Of a stretch of DNA of 64,000 bases, positions 25,494-33,821 are shown in pieces. The DNA lies in assembly GCF_040782645.1 (NCBI RefSeq), contig NZ_CP160403.1, positions 8,467,001 to 8,531,000 on the forward strand, given 5' to 3'. Origin of the DNA: Streptomyces sp. HUAS ZL42. Lineage in GTDB: Bacteria; Actinomycetota; Actinomycetes; Streptomycetales; Streptomycetaceae. Each line of letters begins with the position of its first letter. The stretch's first letter is position 1. A program made the translations under genes and the position numbers. The notes under the pieces are model-generated. The model had not been told where the DNA came from, ran no database searches, and saw nothing but the letters and a program-made list of their open reading frames with translations.

Positions 25494-25639
25494 CAGTTCT
25501 CGATCCTCCTTGCGTACGCGCCGCGCCTCTGCCTGACGGCAACGTGGTAGGTGGTCAGCCTATCGAGATCCATTCGCACTCCAGAACCGCGGCACCGGCC
25601 CGACCTTCACGCGTCGCAGAGGACCGTACCCTTGCCGCC

Positions 25640-26179
25640 ATGCGAAACGGCTCGATCCCGGGCGCCCGCGGGCGCGTCCGGCCCCTGACTCTGCTCGGCG
25701 ACGAGGTCCTGCACGAGCCCTGCCGGGAGGTCACCGACTTCGGCCCCGAACTGGCACACCTGGTCGAGGACTTGTTCGCGACGATGTACGCGGCCCAGGG
25801 CGTGGGCCTGGCCGCGAACCAGGTGGGAGTGCCCCTGCGGGTGTTCGTGTACGACTGTCCCGACGACGAGGAGGTCCGCCACCTCGGCCATGTGGTGAAC
25901 CCACGCCTGGTCGAGGCGGACGGTGTGGTGCTGCGGGGCCCGGAGGGCTGCCTGTCCCTGCCGGGCCTGGAGGCGGGGACGGAGCGGTACGACCATGCGG
26001 TGGTCGGGGGTTTCACGATGACCGGGGAGCCGCTGACGGTCCATGGCACGGGCTTCTTCGCCAGGTGTCTGCAGCACGAGTGCGACCACCTGGAGGGCAG
26101 GGTGTACGCGGACCGCGTGACGGGTTGGCGCCACCGCCGACTGATGCGACAGGTACGGCGAGCTTCATGGCGCCGGTGA
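25640..26179 (+). CDS. def: peptide deformylase
   Basis: A 179-residue metalloenzyme that removes the formyl group from nascent proteins. All three family motifs are present: GVGLAANQVG, EGCLS (metal-binding Cys) and QHECDHLEG (HEXXH metal ligands and catalytic Glu). ATG 25640 gives the usual family length; the frame extends upstream to 25544, but that part has no homology. Streptomyces have several def genes, so this may be an accessory copy. It is convergent with the tetR gene, with a dispersed repeat between. Confidence 0.93.
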   Translation: MRNGSIPGARGRVRPLTLLGDEVLHEPCREVTDFGPELAHLVEDLFATMYAAQGVGLAANQVGVPLRVFVYDCPDDEEVRHLGHVVNPRLVEADGVVLRGPEGCLSLPGLEAGTERYDHAVVGGFTMTGEPLTVHGTGFFARCLQHECDHLEGRVYADRVTGWRHRRLMRQVRRASWRR

Positions 26180-26190
26180 GGTGTGCTGCT

Positions 26191-26252
26191 CAGGGGCGCG
26201 GGGCTGTATCCAATGGCGGCTCCGCCGCGTGGGCGCTACCAGCCCCCACCGG
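26191..26252. repeat. dispersed intergenic element, copy 2
   Basis: GGGGCGCGGGGCTGTATC, GCGGCTCCGCCGCGTGGGCG and ACCAGCCCCCACC repeat the blocks of copy 1 near 22216. It lies between convergent genes. Frames through it give the peptide LRRVGATSP, a frequent artefact in Streptomyces annotations. Confidence 0.6.
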
Positions 26253-26273
26253 TCTGTGGACGGCAAACGACCG

Positions 26274-26918
26274 TCAGAACCCGGGACCGCCCATCTTGTC
26301 CCCGGCGGCAGCCAGACGCCCCCACAACAGGTCCGCCAGACTCCGCACCAACTCAGCCCGGGAACATGGCCGTTCCCCCAGCCACCAGTCCCCGGCCGCG
26401 TGCATCATCCCGACGATCCCGTGCCCCCACACCCGGGCCAACTGCTGGCTCTCCGGCCCGAGATCCAGCCGATCCTCGATGACCTGCGCCAACTCCTCGC
26501 CCATCCTGCGCAGCAGCGGCGCCGAGTGCTTGCCGACGTCGAACCCCTGGTCCCCCGTCTGCCCGCCCTCGGCGGGATGCATCAGGAACCGGTACACCTG
26601 AGGCCGCGCCTCGATCGCGGCGAGGTACGTGTCCAACGTCGCCTCGACCCGCTCCCGTCGGTCCGCGGGAGCGTCCAGCGCGGCTCGCAGCGAGTCGAGC
26701 AGGGCGTCCGTGTGCCGTTTGGCCAACGCTGCGTAAAGTCCGCCCTTGTCGCCGAAGTGGCGATAAAGGATCGGCTTGGTGATGCCGGCTTCCGCGGCGA
26801 TCGCGTTCATCGAGGCCTGCGGACCGTCGCGCAGCACCACTCTGTCGGCTGCCTCGAGCAGCTCGCGCCGCCGGCGGTCGGCGGACCGCTGCTGCTCGGT
26901 CCGCTGCGTGGTGTCCAT
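26274..26918 (-). CDS. TetR family transcriptional regulator
   Basis: A 214-residue repressor-like protein. The N-terminal helix-turn-helix runs from RRRELLEAADRVV to GITKPILYRHFGDKGGLY; the C-terminal half is a ligand-binding helical domain (residues 70-205). GGGGAGAG precedes ATG 26918. It is divergent from an acyl-CoA dehydrogenase gene, whose promoter contains two nested inverted repeats, so control of that gene through an acyl-CoA or fatty-acid ligand is likely but not shown. Confidence 0.9.
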   Translation of the reverse strand: MDTTQRTEQQRSADRRRRELLEAADRVVLRDGPQASMNAIAAEAGITKPILYRHFGDKGGLYAALAKRHTDALLDSLRAALDAPADRRERVEATLDTYLAAIEARPQVYRFLMHPAEGGQTGDQGFDVGKHSAPLLRRMGEELAQVIEDRLDLGPESQQLARVWGHGIVGMMHAAGDWWLGERPCSRAELVRSLADLLWGRLAAAGDKMGGPGF

Positions 26919-27033
26919 GAGCTCTCCCCACCCGTGCTGATTCGATGACGCCTGCGCAAACTAACACTCAACACTCCACTGACATCGAACGGGATGCCGA
27001 GCTGTCATCAGGAGTTGACTTTTCCTACTGACT

Positions 27034-27062
27034 GGTAACAGACTCGTGTTACCGCAAGTAAC
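27034..27062 (+). promoter_or_regulatory. operator with overlapping inverted repeats, acyl-CoA dehydrogenase promoter
   Basis: GGTAAC and GTTACC are separated by eight bases (27034-27053); GTTAC and GTAAC by five (27048-27062), sharing an arm. A TTGACT -35-like hexamer lies at 27015-27020, so the repeats cover the -10 region and the transcript start. This is the expected site for the divergently encoded TetR protein. Confidence 0.6.
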
Positions 27063-27090
27063 ACGAAAGAGCACCGCCGCTGGAGGAGAC

Positions 27091-28317
27091 ATGGCCGAGT
27101 TCACCATGGAGCTCAACGACGAACAGAAGGAGGTCCGCGACTGGCTGCACGGCTTCGCCGCCGAGGTCATCCGCCCCGCGGCCGCCGAATGGGACGAGCG
27201 TGAGGAGACTCCCTGGCCGGTCATCCAGGAGGCCGCGAAGGTCGGCATCTACTCGCTCGACTTCTACGCCCAGCAGTACTTCGACCCCACAGGTCTCGGC
27301 ATCCCCATGGCCATGGAGGAGCTGTTCTGGGGCGACGCCGGCATCGCCCTGTCGATCGTCGGCACCGGCCTCGCCGCCGTGGGCGTGCTCGCCAACGGTA
27401 CCGAGGAGCAGATCGGCACCTGGATCCCCCAGATGTACGGCGACACCAACGACGTCAAGGTCGCCGCGTTCTGCTCCTCCGAACCCGACGCCGGCTCCGA
27501 CGTCGCCTCCATGCGCACGCGTGCCGTGTACGACGAGGCCAAGGACGAGTGGGTGATCAACGGTACGAAGACGTGGGCGACCAACGGCGGCATCGCCAAC
27601 GTCCACGTGGTCGTGGCCGTCGTCGACCCGGAGCTCGGCTCCAAGGGCCACGCTTCCTTCATCATTCCGCCGAACACGCCGGGTCTGTCCCAGGGGCAGA
27701 AGTTCAAGAAGCACGGCATTCGCGCATCGCACACCGCCGAGGTCGTCCTGGAGAGCGTGCGTGTCCCCGGCTCCTGCCTGCTCGGCGGCAAGGAGAAGCT
27801 GGACGAGCGGCTGGCGCGGGCCAGGGAGAGGGCGAAGGCGGGCGGCGAGCGCGTGAAGAACGCGGCGATGGCGACGTTCGAGGCGAGCCGTCCCGCGGTC
27901 GGTGCGATGGCCGTGGGCACGGCCCGGGCGGCGTACGAGGTGGCCCTCGACTACGCGACGACGCGTGAGCAGTTCGGACGGCCGATCATCGACAACCAGG
28001 GTGTGGCGTTCCAGCTCGCCGACATGCGGACGCAGATCGATGCGGCCCGCCTGCTCGTCTGGCGTGCCTCATGGATGGCGATCAACGGCAAGCCGTTCAC
28101 CGCGGCCGAGGGCTCGATGTCGAAGCTGTTCGCGAGTGAGACGGCGAAGAAGGTCACGGCCCAGGCGATCCAGATCCTCGGCGGCAACGGCTACACGCGG
28201 GAGTACCCGGTGGAGCGGATGCACAGGGACGCGGCGATCTACACGATCTTCGAGGGCACGAGCGAGATCCAGCGCCTGGTGATCGCGCGCACCCTTTCGG
28301 GGATGCCCATCCGCTGA
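27091..28317 (+). CDS. acyl-CoA dehydrogenase
   Basis: A 408-residue FAD enzyme that introduces the alpha-beta double bond of acyl-CoA in beta-oxidation. Family marks: [17 protein letters not shown], the substrate/FAD segment [11 protein letters not shown], the arginine-containing REQFGRPI and the C-terminal [11 protein letters not shown], whose Glu is the canonical catalytic base. ATG 27091 follows GGAGGAG. A Lys/Arg-rich insertion (about 225-260) is longer than in small members. Probably controlled by the divergent TetR through 27034-27062. Confidence 0.93.
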   Translation: MAEFTMELNDEQKEVRDWLHGFAAEVIRPAAAEWDEREETPWPVIQEAAKVGIYSLDFYAQQYFDPTGLGIPMAMEELFWGDAGIALSIVGTGLAAVGVLANGTEEQIGTWIPQMYGDTNDVKVAAFCSSEPDAGSDVASMRTRAVYDEAKDEWVINGTKTWATNGGIANVHVVVAVVDPELGSKGHASFIIPPNTPGLSQGQKFKKHGIRASHTAEVVLESVRVPGSCLLGGKEKLDERLARARERAKAGGERVKNAAMATFEASRPAVGAMAVGTARAAYEVALDYATTREQFGRPIIDNQGVAFQLADMRTQIDAARLLVWRASWMAINGKPFTAAEGSMSKLFASETAKKVTAQAIQILGGNGYTREYPVERMHRDAAIYTIFEGTSEIQRLVIARTLSGMPIR

Positions 28318-28334
28318 CGTCGGTACAACGCCCT

Positions 28335-28384
28335 CAGGGGGCGCGAGGAACTGCGCGACCGGCCACATACGGCCTGCACGCGCC
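28335..28384. repeat. dispersed intergenic element, variant form
   Basis: GGGGGCGCGAGGAACTGCGCGACC is present in two adjoining parts (GGGGGCGCGAGG, AACTGCGCGACC) followed by GGCCACATACGGCC. I recognise this as a common Streptomyces intergenic element related to the two copies upstream. It follows the acyl-CoA dehydrogenase stop. Confidence 0.5.
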
Positions 28385-28399
28385 ACGACATCCGCACCC

Positions 28400-28633
28400 C
28401 TACGGCGCTCCACTGCTATGGGCAATGCACGCCACATCGATACGATCAGCCAGCTTCGCGAGCTCAATGGTCAACGCGGCCACCGTGTCCTCGTCGAGCC
28501 CCTCTTCCCCGGCCTCCACAAGATGCAGCCACCGCCCGCCCACCGTGCGGAGCAGTTTGCTCACGTCGGCCGCGGCCACCTGCAAGGTACCGCGGTCGTC
28601 GACGATCAGAGGCAGAGTCACTTCGCGGTTCAC
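28400..28633 (-). CDS. small conserved DUF6213-like protein
   Basis: A 77-residue soluble protein, starting with VNREVTLPLIVDDRGTLQVA and ending SSGAP. It has a beta-rich first third and a C-terminal helix (VAALTIELAKLADRIDV). I recall this family as widespread in Streptomyces with no known function. The GTG at 28633 has a poor ribosome site; an upstream GTA/GTG-containing frame to 28723 exists but overlaps the dehydrogenase gene. It lies 25 bases downstream of that gene and may share its transcript. Confidence 0.7.
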   Translation of the reverse strand: MNREVTLPLIVDDRGTLQVAAADVSKLLRTVGGRWLHLVEAGEEGLDEDTVAALTIELAKLADRIDVACIAHSSGAP

Positions 28634-28658
28634 AGACGGGATGGTAACCGCGCAGTGC

Positions 28659-30044
28659 TCACGCACCGTGCCAAACCGTGGTGATGTTGCAGAACTCGCG
28701 GATTCCGTGGCCGGACAGCTCACGCCCGTAGCCCGACCGCTTGACGCCGCCGAACGGGAACGCGGGGTGGGAGGCGGTCATCCCGTTGAAGTACACGCCG
28801 CCCGCCTCCAGATCCCGTACGAACCGGTCGACCTCGGCCTCGTCCCGCGTCCAGACGTTGGAACTCAGCCCGAACGACGAGTCGTTGGCGATCAGCACGG
28901 CCTCGTCGAGGTCACCCGCGCGGTAGAGCGTGGCGACGGGCCCGAAGGCCTCCTCCCGGTGGATCCGCATCTCACGCGTGATCCCGGCCAGAACGGTCGG
29001 CGGGTAGTACCACCCGGGCCGGTCGGGCCGCTCCCCACCGCACAGCACTGTCGCGCCACTGCGCCTCGCGTCGTCGACCAGCTCCTCGAGGTCCGCCCGT
29101 CCCTGCTCGCTCGAGAGCGGCCCGACCTCGGTCTCCTCCTCCATCGGGTCGCCGACCTTCAGCGCCTGCATGCCCGCCACGAACCGTTCGGCGAAGGCGT
29201 CGTAGACGTCCGTGTGCACGATGAACCGCTTGGCGGCGATGCAGGACTGCCCGTTGTTCTGCACGCGTGCCGTCACCGCGACCTCGGCGGCCCGGTCGAT
29301 GTCGGCGGACGGCATCACGACGTACGGATCGCTGCCGCCCAGCTCCAGCACCGTCTTCTTGACCATCTCCCCGGCAGTGGAGGCGACCGCACGGCCGGCG
29401 GGCTCGCTGCCGGTGAGGGTGGCCGCCTTCACACGCTCGTCGCGCAGAATGTCGTCGACCTTGGCGGAGCCGACGAGCAGGGTCTGGAAGCAGCCCTCGG
29501 TGAAGCCCGCGCGGTGGAACAGGTCCTCCAGGTAGAGGGCGGTCTGGGGGACGTTGGAGGCGTGCTTGAGGAGGCCCACGTTGCCCGCCATCAGCGCGGG
29601 GGCGGCGAAGCGGACCACCTGCCACAGCGGGAAGTTCCACGGCATCACCGCGAGCACCGGGCCGAGCGGGCGGTACCGCACCCGGACGCGCGAGGCGCCC
29701 GAGTCCTTCACGTCGTACTCCGCCGGCTCCTCGTCGGCGAGCAGTTCCTCGGCGTGCTCGGCGTACCACCGCATCGCCTTGGCGCACTTCGCGGCCTCGG
29801 CGCGGGCCTGCTTGAGCGGCTTGCCCATCTCGGTGGTCATGACCCGGGCGATGTCCTGCTGGTCGCCGTCCAGGAGGTTCGCGGCCTGGATCAGCAGGCG
29901 CGCGCGGTCCACGAACCTGGTCGTCCGGTACGTGCGGAAGGTGGCCTCGGCGAGCTGGAGCCGGCGCTCGAGCTCCTCTTCGCCCATGGCCTCGTACGTC
30001 TTGAGCGTCTCGCCGTTCGCCGGGTTCACCGTTGCGATGGGCAT
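28659..30044 (-). CDS. gabD: NAD(P)-dependent succinate-semialdehyde-type aldehyde dehydrogenase
   Basis: A 461-residue aldehyde dehydrogenase. The cofactor segment MPWNFPLWQ, the catalytic Glu in LELGGSDPYVV and the catalytic Cys in NNGQSCIAAKR are all present, as is the C-terminal FPFGGVKRSGYGRELSGHG. The overall pattern (no DALDH-like extra domain, short N-terminus PIATVNPANGE) suits succinate semialdehyde dehydrogenases of the GabD/YneI group, acting in GABA or 4-carbon semialdehyde catabolism. GGGAGG is seven bases before ATG 30044. The exact substrate is not proven. Confidence 0.85.
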   Translation of the reverse strand: MPIATVNPANGETLKTYEAMGEEELERRLQLAEATFRTYRTTRFVDRARLLIQAANLLDGDQQDIARVMTTEMGKPLKQARAEAAKCAKAMRWYAEHAEELLADEEPAEYDVKDSGASRVRVRYRPLGPVLAVMPWNFPLWQVVRFAAPALMAGNVGLLKHASNVPQTALYLEDLFHRAGFTEGCFQTLLVGSAKVDDILRDERVKAATLTGSEPAGRAVASTAGEMVKKTVLELGGSDPYVVMPSADIDRAAEVAVTARVQNNGQSCIAAKRFIVHTDVYDAFAERFVAGMQALKVGDPMEEETEVGPLSSEQGRADLEELVDDARRSGATVLCGGERPDRPGWYYPPTVLAGITREMRIHREEAFGPVATLYRAGDLDEAVLIANDSSFGLSSNVWTRDEAEVDRFVRDLEAGGVYFNGMTASHPAFPFGGVKRSGYGRELSGHGIREFCNITTVWHGA

Positions 30045-30119
30045 GACCGACCTCCCTGGGAGCGGGCTTGCTTCGACCTTCCCGCGCCGCGGTGCGGACC
30101 GCAACGCGTACGCATCCCC

Positions 30120-30590
30120 TCAGGCCGAGTGCTCAGCCAGCCGGTCGAGAAACGCCGCCTGCGCCTTGACGATCACGTCCCGTGCCCGCTCCAGACCGAA
30201 CCACTCCACCCGGTCCAGCTCGGGGAACTCCTCCGTCCGCCCCGACCGCGGCGGCCACTCCATCCGGAAGGTGCCGGGACTGATCGCCGCCGGGTCGAGG
30301 TCGGCCTCGACCGCCCAGGCCGTGACCGTCTTGCCGTTGGTCTGGCGGACCTCGCCCAGCGGCACGGCCTCGCCGTCGGGCGGCGGCAGCCCGAGCTCCT
30401 CCTCGAACTCGCGCCGGGCGGCGTCCCAGGCAGCCTCGTCGTCGGGCTCGTACTCGCCCTTCGGGACGGTCCACGCCCCGGCGTCGCGCCGGGCGAAGAA
30501 CGGCCCGCCCATGTGGCCCAGCAACACCTCCAGGCCGTGGTCGGTGTGCCGGAACAGCAACAGGCCCGCACTCCATTTCGGTCGCGTCAC
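30120..30590 (-). CDS. Nudix hydrolase
   Basis: A 156-residue Nudix protein. The Nudix helix reads EAAWDAARREFEEELGL with the REFEEELG core; the leading glycine is shifted by one position from the consensus. Features such as AGLLLFRH near the start and AWTVPKGEYE resemble the ADP-ribose/diadenosine-polyphosphate group, but the substrate is not evident. GTG 30590 overlaps the TGA of the DNA ligase gene (GTGA), so it is translationally coupled to ligase, hinting at a role in nucleotide sanitation during repair. Confidence 0.85.
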   Translation of the reverse strand: MTRPKWSAGLLLFRHTDHGLEVLLGHMGGPFFARRDAGAWTVPKGEYEPDDEAAWDAARREFEEELGLPPPDGEAVPLGEVRQTNGKTVTAWAVEADLDPAAISPGTFRMEWPPRSGRTEEFPELDRVEWFGLERARDVIVKAQAAFLDRLAEHSA

Positions 30591-32125
30591 GGCTTGACCT
30601 CCGGGTGCGCGGCCAGCAGCGTCTCGACCGTGTCCGCATCCCCGGGGCGCTTGTCCTCTCGGTAGCGGACCACGCGGGCGAAGCGGAGCGTGACGCCGGC
30701 CGGATAGCGCGTGGACTTCTGCAGGCCGTCGTAGGCGATCTCGACGATCAGCTCGGGGCGTACGGTCACGCCCCAGCCGTGGTCGCGCACGGCCAGCTCC
30801 TGCAGGCGCTGCGTCTGCCAGGTCAGCATCGCGTCGGTCATGCCCTTGAAGGTCTTGCCGAGCATGGCGAAGCCGCCGTCCGCCGTACGGGCTCCGAGGT
30901 GCAGATTGGACAGCTTGCCGGTGCGGCGGCCGTGGCCCCACTCGGCCGCCAGCACCACCAGGTCGAGGGTGTGGACGGGCTTCACCTTCAGCCAGGACGC
31001 GCCGCGGCGGCCCGCGCTGTACGGGGCGTCGAGGGCCTTGACCACGACCCCCTCGTGGCCGCGCCGCAGCGTCTCCGCGAGGAACGTCTCCGCCCCTCGC
31101 TCGTCCTCGGGGCCGGACACCACCGTGCGCCGCACCCGCATCGGCTCCGGCACCAGCCGGGCCAGCTCCGCGTGCCGTTCGGCGAAGGGCAGATCGAGCA
31201 GGTCGCGGCCGTCGACGGAGAGCACGTCGAAGAAGACGGGGGAGACGGGGATCGCCGCGGCGGCCGTCGTCACGTCCACCCGGGAGCCGACGCGTCCGGC
31301 CGTCTCCTGGAAGGAGCGGGGCCGTCCGGTGTCGTCGAAGGCGATGACCTCGCCGTCCAGGATGAACTTCTCGCCGCGCAACTCCAGGGCGGCCGAGGCC
31401 AGTTCGGGCAGTCGGCCGGTGATGTCGTCGAGGGTGCGGGTGTAGAGACGTACGTCGTCGCCGTCCCGGTGCAGCTGCACCCGGATGCCGTCCAGCTTCT
31501 CCTCGACCGCGCAGGCGCCCAGCCTGCCGACCGCCTCGGCCACCGAGGACGCGGTGTGCGCGAGCATCGGAAGGACCGGGCGGCCCACGGTGAGCCGGAA
31601 GCCGTCCAGGGCGGCGGGGCCGGCCGAGAGCAGGGCTTCGGCCACCGTCTGCAAGGAGCCGGCGAGCATCACCGCCCGCCGTACGCCCTCGGGCGGCGCG
31701 CCCGTCGCCTCGGCCAGGCCCTCGACGGCGACCGCGTCCAGCGCACCCTGCCGGACCTCACCGGTGATCAGCCCGAACAGGAACCGTTGCTCGTCCTCCG
31801 TCGCCGCGCCCATCAACTCGCCGACCAGACGGGAGCGTTCCGCCTGGGAGCCGGTGCCGGACACCTTGCCGATTTCCGTGAGCCGGGCGTCCACCTCACG
31901 CACGGTCAGGGTCGGTTCGGCGGCCGGGGCGACCGGGCGGCTCAGTAGCTTCCAGCCGATACCGAGCCGCCCCTGCGGCAGCCTGCCCGCCAGATAGGGG
32001 ATGACGATCGGCACGTCGTCCGTCTCGGCGTCGCGGAACAGCTCGGCGAGCAGGGCGATCTTGCGGGAGCGCGCCGAGGTGGCGGCGACCTCCCGGGAGA
32101 CACGGGCCAGCCGGGTCAGCAGCAT
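30587..32125 (-). CDS. ligB: ATP-dependent DNA ligase
   Basis: A 512-residue ligase with an N-terminal DNA-binding domain (1-180), nucleotidyltransferase domain with the adenylated lysine Lys210 in EEKLDGIRV, downstream motifs FILDGEVIAFD, EGVVVKALD and SWLKVKP, and a C-terminal OB fold (GKTFKGMTD). Length and layout match the archaeal-like LigB enzymes of actinobacteria, which are accessory to the NAD-dependent LigA in repair. It overlaps the Nudix gene by four bases. No Ku or polymerase domain is linked, so it is not the NHEJ ligase LigD. Confidence 0.9.
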   Translation of the reverse strand: MLLTRLARVSREVAATSARSRKIALLAELFRDAETDDVPIVIPYLAGRLPQGRLGIGWKLLSRPVAPAAEPTLTVREVDARLTEIGKVSGTGSQAERSRLVGELMGAATEDEQRFLFGLITGEVRQGALDAVAVEGLAEATGAPPEGVRRAVMLAGSLQTVAEALLSAGPAALDGFRLTVGRPVLPMLAHTASSVAEAVGRLGACAVEEKLDGIRVQLHRDGDDVRLYTRTLDDITGRLPELASAALELRGEKFILDGEVIAFDDTGRPRSFQETAGRVGSRVDVTTAAAAIPVSPVFFDVLSVDGRDLLDLPFAERHAELARLVPEPMRVRRTVVSGPEDERGAETFLAETLRRGHEGVVVKALDAPYSAGRRGASWLKVKPVHTLDLVVLAAEWGHGRRTGKLSNLHLGARTADGGFAMLGKTFKGMTDAMLTWQTQRLQELAVRDHGWGVTVRPELIVEIAYDGLQKSTRYPAGVTLRFARVVRYREDKRPGDADTVETLLAAHPEVKP

Positions 32126-32154
32126 GCAGCCATGGTGCAACGGAGGCGGGCGGT

Positions 32155-33087
32155 CTACACCCGGACGGCGGCGTCGAGATCGGTCATCAGCAGTTCTCCG
32201 TTGATCACGGCCGCCGCCCGGTATCCGCCGGCCGCCGCGTTCACGACCTGCTCGGCGAAGCCCATCACATTGCCCGCGGCCCACACGCCGGGCACGGTCG
32301 TCAGGCCTGTCTCGTCCACCACGGGATACGTCCCGAAGGGGGTCTCGCGGAGTTCGGCGCCCAGCCTTTCCAGGAGATCGGTCCGCGGGATCGCGCGGGG
32401 CGCGGTGAACAGGACGGACCGGGCGTGCGTGGTGCCGTCCGCGAGCCGGACCCCGGTGAGCCGGTCGTCGTCCACCACCAGTTCCGCGACTTCGCCGCGC
32501 ACCACGTCGACCCCGGCGGCGGCGAGCCTGCGCAGATCGTCGTCCGACAGCTGATCCTCGGCGACCGTGTGCAGGAAGAGGGTCACGTCCTTCGACCACT
32601 GGGACACCATCAGCGCCTGGTGGACGCTCAACGGGGTGGTGGCGAGCACGCCGAAGGCCTGGTCGCGCACCTCCCACCCGTGGCAGTACGGGCAGTGCAG
32701 CACGTCCCGCCCGTAGCGCTCGGCGATGCCGGGGACGGGCGGCAGTTCGTCCTTCAGTCCGGTGGCGACGACCAGCCGCCGGGCCCGCACGGTCCGTCCG
32801 CTCGCGAGGGACACGGTGAATCCGTCGTCCTCCCGGGTGACGTCCACCGCCCGGTCCCGGACCAGTTCGACGCCGTAGCGCGCGATCTCCGCGCGGCCGA
32901 TCGCCAGGAACTCGGCGGGCGGCATGCCGTCCCGCGACAGATAGCCCTGCATGTGGGCGGCAGGCGCGTTGCGCGGCTCGCCCGTGTCGACGACCAGGGT
33001 GCTGCGCCGGGCCCGGCCCAGGACGAGGGCCGCGGACAGGCCGGCCGCGCCGCCGCCGATCACGATCACTTCGTAAGTCTCGGTCAT
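32155..33087 (-). CDS. thioredoxin-reductase-like FAD oxidoreductase
   Basis: A 310-residue flavoprotein. The FAD motif VIGGGAAGLSAAL is at residues 9-21, and the redox pair Cys132/Cys135 appears in HCPYCHGWEV. The second motif GVWAAGNV closes the FAD site. It lacks a clean NADPH GxGxxA motif (VLATTPLS takes that place), a feature of the ferredoxin-like or non-canonical thioredoxin reductase group. It may act as a disulfide reductase or oxidase (HlmI/GliT-like members occur), but no pathway neighbours tell. It is divergent from an XRE-cupin regulator whose promoter overlaps its own upstream region. Confidence 0.82.
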   Translation of the reverse strand: MTETYEVIVIGGGAAGLSAALVLGRARRSTLVVDTGEPRNAPAAHMQGYLSRDGMPPAEFLAIGRAEIARYGVELVRDRAVDVTREDDGFTVSLASGRTVRARRLVVATGLKDELPPVPGIAERYGRDVLHCPYCHGWEVRDQAFGVLATTPLSVHQALMVSQWSKDVTLFLHTVAEDQLSDDDLRRLAAAGVDVVRGEVAELVVDDDRLTGVRLADGTTHARSVLFTAPRAIPRTDLLERLGAELRETPFGTYPVVDETGLTTVPGVWAAGNVMGFAEQVVNAAAGGYRAAAVINGELLMTDLDAAVRV

Positions 33088-33116
33088 ACCGACACGGTCA
33101 CTCCGAGGGCGCGGGA

Positions 33117-33146
33117 TTGACAAACCTCTTTGCCGATTCTGCAATA
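33117..33146 (+). promoter_or_regulatory. promoter of the XRE-cupin gene, likely leaderless
   Basis: TTGACA at 33117-33122 is followed after 17-18 bases by TGCAAT/GCAATA. Transcription would start at or next to ATG 33153, and no ribosome site is visible, which fits a leaderless mRNA. Confidence 0.45.
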
Positions 33147-33152
33147 CGAGTC

Positions 33153-33725
33153 ATGACTACCGATGACGTGCTCGCGCAGGTCGGGTCGAGGCTGCGGCGG
33201 ATCCGGAAGGAGCGGGAAGTGACGCTCGCGGCGCTGTCCGAGACGACCGGGATCTCCGTGAGCACCCTGTCCCGACTGGAGTCCGGCCTGCGCAAACCCA
33301 GCCTGGAGCTGCTGCTCCCCATCGCCGGGGCTCACCAGGTGCCGCTTGACGAGCTGGTAGGGGCACCGCCGGTGGGGGATCCGCGCGTGCGGACCGAGCC
33401 CCTGGTGCGACATGGCCGCACGTTTTGGCCGCTCACCCGGCAGCCCGGTGGCCTGCAGGCCTTCAAGGTGCTCGTACCGCAGCGCAGGGAGGAGCCCGAA
33501 CCGCGCACTCATGAGGGCTACGAGTGGTTGTACGTGCTGTCCGGACGGCTGCGGGTCATGCTGGGCGAGCACGACGTGGTGCTCACGGCCGGGGAGGCGG
33601 CCGAGTTCGACACGCGGGTGCCGCACTGGTTCGGGTCGACGGGGGAGGGGCCGGCGGAGTTCCTGAGCCTGTTCGGGCCGCAGGGGGAGCGGATGCACGT
33701 ACGGGCGAAACCCCGGCGGTCGTGA
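33153..33725 (+). CDS. XRE-family regulator with cupin sensor domain
   Basis: A 190-residue regulator: helix-turn-helix at about residues 8-62 (RLRRIRKEREVTLAALSE, then GISVSTLSRLESG) and a small cupin barrel at about 105-175 (THEGYEWLYVLSGRLRVMLG, then FDTRVPHWFG). The cupin probably binds a small metabolite or metal. It is divergent from the flavin oxidoreductase, the most likely target. No Shine-Dalgarno sequence precedes the ATG; see the promoter entry. Confidence 0.9.
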   Translation: MTTDDVLAQVGSRLRRIRKEREVTLAALSETTGISVSTLSRLESGLRKPSLELLLPIAGAHQVPLDELVGAPPVGDPRVRTEPLVRHGRTFWPLTRQPGGLQAFKVLVPQRREEPEPRTHEGYEWLYVLSGRLRVMLGEHDVVLTAGEAAEFDTRVPHWFGSTGEGPAEFLSLFGPQGERMHVRAKPRRS

Positions 33726-33750
33726 CGCACACTACTGTTCCCTGATGGGC

Positions 33751-33767
33751 AAGCGACCGCTTAGTAT
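33751..33767 (+). promoter_or_regulatory. operator/-10 region of the quinone-oxidoreductase operon
   Basis: AAGCG and CGCTT are separated by two bases (33751-33762) and run directly into TAGTAT, a good -10 hexamer at 33762-33767. A dyad inside the promoter spacer suggests repression, by a regulator that is not encoded here. Confidence 0.45.
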
Positions 33768-33821
33768 GCGGTGACCCCGGTCAGACTCCGGCAAGACAAC
33801 GCAGTCCCGTGGAGGCACCGC

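Noticed and set aside
26181..26948. Plus-strand frame over the tetR gene
   Set aside because: It begins in the dispersed element and runs antisense to a convincing TetR protein.
33117..33152. TTG start for the XRE-cupin gene
   Set aside because: The TTG is part of the TTGACA promoter hexamer and has no ribosome site.
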